A DNA stretch of 64,000 nt, taken from positions 1 to 64,000 of the forward strand of contig MU858149.1 of assembly GCA_033297075.1 (NCBI GenBank), read 5' to 3'. The notes below the pieces were generated by a model. It searched no databases and had not been told where the DNA came from. It was given only the letters and a program-made list of their open reading frames with translations. This document shows positions 61,366 through 64,000 of the stretch, piece by piece. The position numbers were made by a program, and so were the translations under genes. Each line of letters opens with the position of its first letter. Position 1 is the stretch's first letter. Origin of the DNA: Rhypophila decipiens. Taxonomy: Eukaryota; Ascomycota; Sordariomycetes; Sordariales; Naviculisporaceae.

Positions 61366-62229
61366 TCACAAAGACATCTCAATATCCTGCTGTGATGAAG
61401 CGACCTGTGCGCTATCCAGTTCCGACTGTGAGGAAATGAGGTCCATGAATATCGCGTCGTAGTCGTCGTCGGAGTAGACAGTGGGCGCAGGCGATGATGG
61501 CCGCGTTTGACTTGTTGTGACATCCGGGAGAGCAGCTAATAACGCATCGAGCTCCGCCTGCTCCTCCTGCTCAACCGTGTCGAGCATCATGGCATCCAAG
61601 TCGAAGTCTTGCTGGCCAGCCGTTGCTGCCTCCTGGTATAGTTGGGATTCGTCCTCGATCTCTTGTTCCATCACGAACCCTTCCAGATCCGAGTCCTTTG
61701 CTTGCCGGTACTCGCGGTTCAAACGCGTCCACTCGAGCTTGAGAAGCTATTTGCCAATGACACATTAGCACCAAGCCAGATGTAAATGACCGATCAGAGG
61801 GATGCTGCTTACCTCGTTCTCACCTCCACGCCGCTCCCACTTCTTGTCGTCTTGTCTTTGCCTCACATTTTGCAAGAAAAGTCGTCGCCTCGTCTCCTGC
61901 TTGTCCTCGCGTTTCTTTGCCACCGGATTTGGGCGTGTGTCGCGATTCGCATATTTGAAAATGGTCGTCTTCTTCTTGTCCTCAAAGAGCTTCTGCTGCG
62001 AACTCGAGATGGGAGACGACTGGCTAGCACGAGGCAATGCGCACGTATTCGGCTCGCGAGCGGCGAGAGGAGACGACATTATTTGCTGCGAGGGTTGTTG
62101 TTTTCTCGGCGAGGTAGAGGTCCCTTGAATCGGCGACGAAGAGAGTGGTGAGGACACGGCGGGGCGGTAGTATGCCGACGCGTCGTGGCCGAAGCTAAAA
62201 GTTGGTGGTGGAGGCATGATGGCGAACAT
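61366..62229 (-). CDS. conserved-looking basic/acidic protein of unknown function, 265 residues
   Basis: Exons 62229-61813 and 61746-61366 join in phase 0 (GAG|GTAAGC...AAATAG). The N-terminal half (MFAIMPPPPTFSFGHDASAYYRP, then Ser/Pro-rich) is probably disordered; a strongly basic helix (KKREDKQETRRRLFLQNVRQRQDDKKWERRG) with nuclear-localisation-like clusters continues over the splice junction into EWTRLNREYRQAKD; the C-terminus is acidic with DLDAMMLDTVEQEEQAELDALLAALP. No membrane span or signal. The mix of basic and acidic-hydrophobic segments recalls nuclear adaptors or transcription co-factors, but I recognise no family. The frame is open upstream to 62454 without an ATG, so 62229 is the first supported start. 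Confidence 0.7.
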
Positions 62230-62733
62230 GGTGTTGCTGCCTTTGTTCTGTCGGGAAGTTTCTTGGTCGTTGAGATTCGGGAAGAGCAACCCGACAGATG
62301 GGATGGCAAAATTCGAGGAATTGGTCTTTGGAAATACAGTGGATTTGGTTTCTACTGTCCGGGGGAGACGGCCTGTGTTTAATGGAGGGGCGACGCGATC
62401 CAACGCGCTAAAGTGGTTCGCGTGCTCCCCTGCAGGGTTCACAATCAGCGTCACACACAGGCCAGTTTTGTTTATCAGTGGCGTTCAGGGCAAGCGTGCC
62501 AAGCTTTCGGGTCGGTGTAAGCCGTGCGGACTTAACGGCCCGAGCGGCGATTCACTCGATTGGAAGCAGAGGACTCAACTCCCTCACCCATTCATTCAAA
62601 AAACAACACGCACCTCTCATCATCACCAGTATGGGTCATGCCTGTCTTTGGATGATATCTTTACTAATGATGGCATGAATCATGAACAACAGCCTCTCTC
62701 AGGGAATTTCTCATTTTATCGAATTTTTATGTA
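62230..62733. promoter_or_regulatory. divergent promoter region between two unknown genes
   Basis: A 504-base stretch between outward-facing starts at 62229 and 62734. Frames overlapping it on both strands lack family features. Co-regulation of the two unknown genes is possible but cannot be shown from sequence. Confidence 0.4.
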
Positions 62734-64000
62734 ATGGGCCTGCCGCCGGCTGTAAGTTTGTCAGGATCACCAACCACGCAAGCGAGACGAAAATGCTCAG
62801 ATACTGACACTTTGCTTCCAAGACCCCTACACCTTCTTCACGATTTCTCGTTGTCAAGAAATCGAGCACTAGTAGTGCACAAACAACTCATCCTCATCAG
62901 TATCAGACACCAGGAGCTCATCAACAATATGGAACCAGCGCGCCACGTCAGTTTTATGCCACTCCGCGGTTTTCATCCTCCGCAAAACCTCCACCCTCAT
63001 CCGACAAGGTGACATGGGGGCCAGTTGGGGCATTGACCACACCGGTCTTGCTCAAGCCTAAAACTCCCAGGAACACCCGGTCCACGCAAGATATTATCGA
63101 TAGCTCGCCTCCCTTACCAGATGATTTGGGGCGGCCGCTACCCGACAGTGCAGTTCGCGAGTTACCGGAGCCCATTGAACTACCATCGTCGCTCATACCA
63201 GAATCGTCACCTCCCGCGCCTCCAGAGTTTGAGATTGAGCGCCCAACCAAGCGCCGGCGTATTTCTATCACCTCGATCGAGTCTGAGTCTGATGTAGTAT
63301 CATTCAAAGACGTCAGGGATGAACCAGATGACTTCGACCTCATCCCAGCTTCCTCCTTTCCCGATGATGATGTTGACGAGGAGACCATTGTTAAGAGAGT
63401 AGATGAAAACGATGATATCTGTGAAATCAAGGACGACGAGTTTCCTCATAACCCTTCCTTATGTTCGTCGGATGAAGAAGCTCTCGAGGAATATTATTTC
63501 CCAGGGCATAAACGGGGAGGAGATTTGGTCTCCGGAGAACATCAGAGACCGATATTTTTCAATCCGCCGTCGTTCGTCCCGCTCAATCCTACGGAATCGG
63601 CCCCTGAAAACCGCGCCCTGCCTCCAGACCACCTAGCCGACATCTTCTCGCCATCTAAACGGAAAGGAGCCAGATACGTATCCGGGGGTCTGGCAGCAGA
63701 ACTCCGTGATTGGCTCGTTGATGTGAAAACAGAAAGCGAGAAACCAGTCTCCTCGGCTGCGATCGCCAGACTGACTATCGATAACCTTCGGAATAGTGGG
63801 CCGGGAATAATTTTCATATCAGGTAATCTGACACCTCCAGCGGTTATGCCGGATTCAGAAGCGCCAGGGTTTCGTGCCATTCTAGTCGGCGAGGGCGGGC
63901 TGGTCAACGAGGGTCATGGAAACTTGGAAGACAAGAGCAGACACAAGCAGAAAACTTCTGTTTCGCCCGGGGATGTTGTCGGGATTGCACCTCCTGCCTG
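62734..64000 (+). CDS. unknown acidic, probably nuclear protein, cut by the right window edge
   Basis: Exon 1 is a short 62734-62751 (MGLPPA), followed by a 71-nt intron (GTAAGT...TTCCAAG) and exon 2 from 62823, which stays open to the last base, giving 398 codons so far with no stop. Features seen: TPTPSSRFLVVKKSS at the start, Ser/Pro-rich stretches, a basic RPTKRRRI cluster (possible nuclear localisation signal), several acidic blocks and, near the end, GGLAAELRDWLVDVKTE and a hydrophobic-strand pattern IIFISG...FRAILVGEGG. No family is recognised. Because no stop falls inside the window, simple frame lists miss this gene. Confidence 0.7.

Overview
The window is nuclear DNA from a filamentous ascomycete, most likely a Sordariomycete. 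The evidence is intron-rich eukaryotic genes with short introns (mostly 52-90 nt), GT..AG borders and CTAAC/CTGAC branch points, together with fungal proteins in their usual filamentous-fungal form (283-residue porin, mitochondrial bifunctional ArgJ, Derlin with a DFLTRxWPEFGGG tail, Pex19 with a CaaX box). No operons, ribosome binding sites, CRISPR arrays or intact transposons were seen. I rebuilt 20 protein genes (46 introns) by reading splice sites and checking that every exon phase joins. One of the 20 runs off the right edge.

Layout. 1.9-5.5 kb (+): a large leucine-rich-repeat protein. 6.5-16.9 kb (-): two tandem paralogues of the Nta1-type N-terminal amidase (carbon-nitrogen hydrolase), each with a long disordered tail; the 3.4 kb between them holds a structured, Pol III-like element and an AT-rich, lysine-rich remnant. 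17.4-17.8 kb: a 10-N assembly gap inside homopolymer runs with a corrupted duplicate of flanking sequence. 22.0-23.1 kb (-): a secreted nine-cysteine protein. 27.8-29.2 kb (+): a single-pass membrane protein with a low-complexity tail. 29.8-31.1 kb (-): Derlin. 32.0-33.6 kb (+): ArgJ. 34.2-35.5 kb (+): RFC clamp-loader subunit. 41.3-42.9 kb (+): a 12-cysteine single-pass membrane protein. 43.3-44.4 kb (-): a P-loop uridine-kinase-like protein. 45.0-45.6 kb (+): a small unknown protein. 46.5-47.1 kb (-): a PRELI/Ups2-like lipid transfer protein. 48.3-49.8 kb (-): methionine aminopeptidase 2. 50.2-51.3 kb (+): a mitochondrial-type DnaJ membrane protein. 51.8-53.2 kb (-): VDAC porin. 54.0-56.5 kb (-): asparagine synthetase. 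57.8-58.5 kb (-): SUMO E2 Ubc9. 60.0-61.1 kb (+): Pex19. 61.4-62.2 kb (-): an unknown nuclear-looking protein. 62.7 kb to the edge (+): an incomplete unknown protein.

The right half (29-64 kb) is dense housekeeping: amino-acid synthesis (ArgJ, asparagine synthetase), mitochondrial membrane and lipid work (porin, Ups2-like, DnaJ), organelle biogenesis (Pex19), ER-associated degradation (Derlin), replication (RFC) and protein N-terminal or SUMO modification (MetAP2, Ubc9). The left half is looser, with gene-free stretches of about 3-6 kb (10.8-14.2, 16.9-22.0 and 23.1-27.8 kb; also 35.5-41.3 kb), lineage-variable secreted or membrane proteins and the amidase pair.

Most noteworthy: the tandem amidase paralogues with collinear short motifs preserved in otherwise diverged tails; the minus-strand Pol III-like unit at 13.49-13.70 kb (A box, B box, terminal hairpin, T-run); two GC-AG introns (argJ, ubc9); and five micro-exons at the start of asparagine synthetase.
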